From: Tricholomella constricta | Taxonomy: Eukaryota; Basidiomycota; Agaricomycetes; Agaricales; Lyophyllaceae | Length of the DNA stretch: 64,000 nt | Reading direction: 5' to 3' | NCBI GenBank assembly: GCA_013368375.1 | Contig: JAACJP010000001.1 | Location: forward strand, 186,001-250,000 | Shown here: positions 63,631 through 64,000 of the stretch, one piece after another | How positions within the stretch are numbered: the first letter of the stretch is position 1 | Layout of the letters: each line of letters begins with the position of its first letter | The notes under the pieces: generated by a model | The model's database searches: none | Told to the model about the DNA's origin: nothing | Seen by the model: the letters and a program-made list of their open reading frames with translations, nothing else | Translations under genes and position numbers: made by a program

Positions 63631-64000
63631 TCAAAGGATTCTTGTTGCAGGAAATGGCCCAAGCCCTGTCAAACCCAAGAGTCCGTGAATCCAGAGTGGG
63701 GTTAAGAGGCCCAGGGAGCCGAAAAATCAATGACAGGTCAAGTTCGTAGGATACCTTCCAAGACCTGCATAACTCGTTGCTGACGCTGTTGCAACAGGTC
63801 AGTTGATATCCCCGACCCGTGTATTAGAGAGAAAGAGACAGTACCTCTCGATCCGTGGCTTCATTAGTTGGAAACATGGTCGGTACACCATGCTGAGCAA
63901 GGGTGGCTTGTTGTTTGGATATTAATCCATCCCACGCGATAAGAACTCGTTCGCGATCAAACTTCTCGAGTGATTTCTTAAGCCCATTTTGTAGCATCTA
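63631..64000 (-). CDS. Unrecognised protein, 3' part only
   Basis: The minus strand enters the window reading NGLKKSLEKFDRERVLIAWD, then GLISKQQATLAQHGVPTMF and PTNEATDRE. A 59-nt intron (gtactg..caacag) leads to RQQRVMQVLEG. A second intron (gtatcc..gacag) probably joins a short last exon ending at TGA 63631-63633. The coiled-coil, Gln-rich sequence with GVPTMFPT looks like a conserved fungal small protein, but I cannot name the family. The 5' end is outside the window. Confidence 0.5.

Noticed and set aside
1..64000. tRNA, rRNA, riboswitch or CRISPR arrays
   Set aside because: No cloverleaf box A/B pairs, rRNA blocks or regularly spaced repeats were noticed on reading; a covariance-model scan would be decisive.

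Overview
The window looks like nuclear DNA of a filamentous basidiomycete, most likely an Agaricomycete. Genes are dense and on both strands. They are cut by many introns of about 50-60 nt with GT..AG ends. The gene repertoire (Msy-type mechanosensitive channel, Bem1/Scd2 scaffold, Tad-like LINE, chromodomain Ty3/Gypsy element) is fungal. No rRNA, tRNA or CRISPR feature was recognised. Gene limits below are CDS spans including introns; many splice sites were placed by eye from frame continuity and protein family knowledge.

Left genic block (1-27641): 5'-truncated mechanosensitive channel (+); multi-exon 7TM-type membrane protein (+); mitochondrial ribosomal protein bL12m (+); CCR4-NOT subunit NOT3 (-); polarity scaffold Bem1/Scd2 (+); complex I subunit NDUFA12 (+) converging on L-2-hydroxyglutarate dehydrogenase (-); Hsp90 co-chaperone Cns1/TTC4 (+); ribosomal protein eS7 (+); a Rab GTPase with a large internal insertion (+); AMMECR1 (+) converging on a PPR protein (-); ribosomal protein uL3 (-); an RGG/LRR protein (-). 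These are mostly housekeeping and mitochondrial functions.

Transposon nest (28095-52692): about 24.6 kb made of four elements, one inside the next. A Tad-like LINE (minus strand, about 7.2 kb) is split between its RT and RNase H regions by element A, a chromodomain Ty3/Gypsy element (minus, about 6.35 kb, 474-bp LTRs, GCGAC duplication). A is split in its RT catalytic box by element B, another Gypsy-like element (plus, about 7.35 kb, 366/367-bp LTRs, ATGT duplication). B is split in its RNase H by element C, a 3.68-kb DNA transposon (18-bp TIRs, TTGTTCG duplication) with an intact 960-codon putative transposase. The A, B and C junctions all keep the host reading frame once insert and duplication are discounted. 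Element A carries a -1 frameshift heptamer between gag and pol and a Tf1-like self-priming signature. Element C is the best candidate for an undescribed system.

Right block (52693-64000): a tandem duplication in which the second copy lacks exactly a 53-nt intron; a degenerate dienelactone-hydrolase/SnoaL fusion (+); a decayed GH79-like fragment (-); bystin/Enp1 (-) divergent from UDP-glucuronate decarboxylase (+); an alpha/beta hydrolase (-); and the 3' end of an unrecognised gene (-) running off the window.
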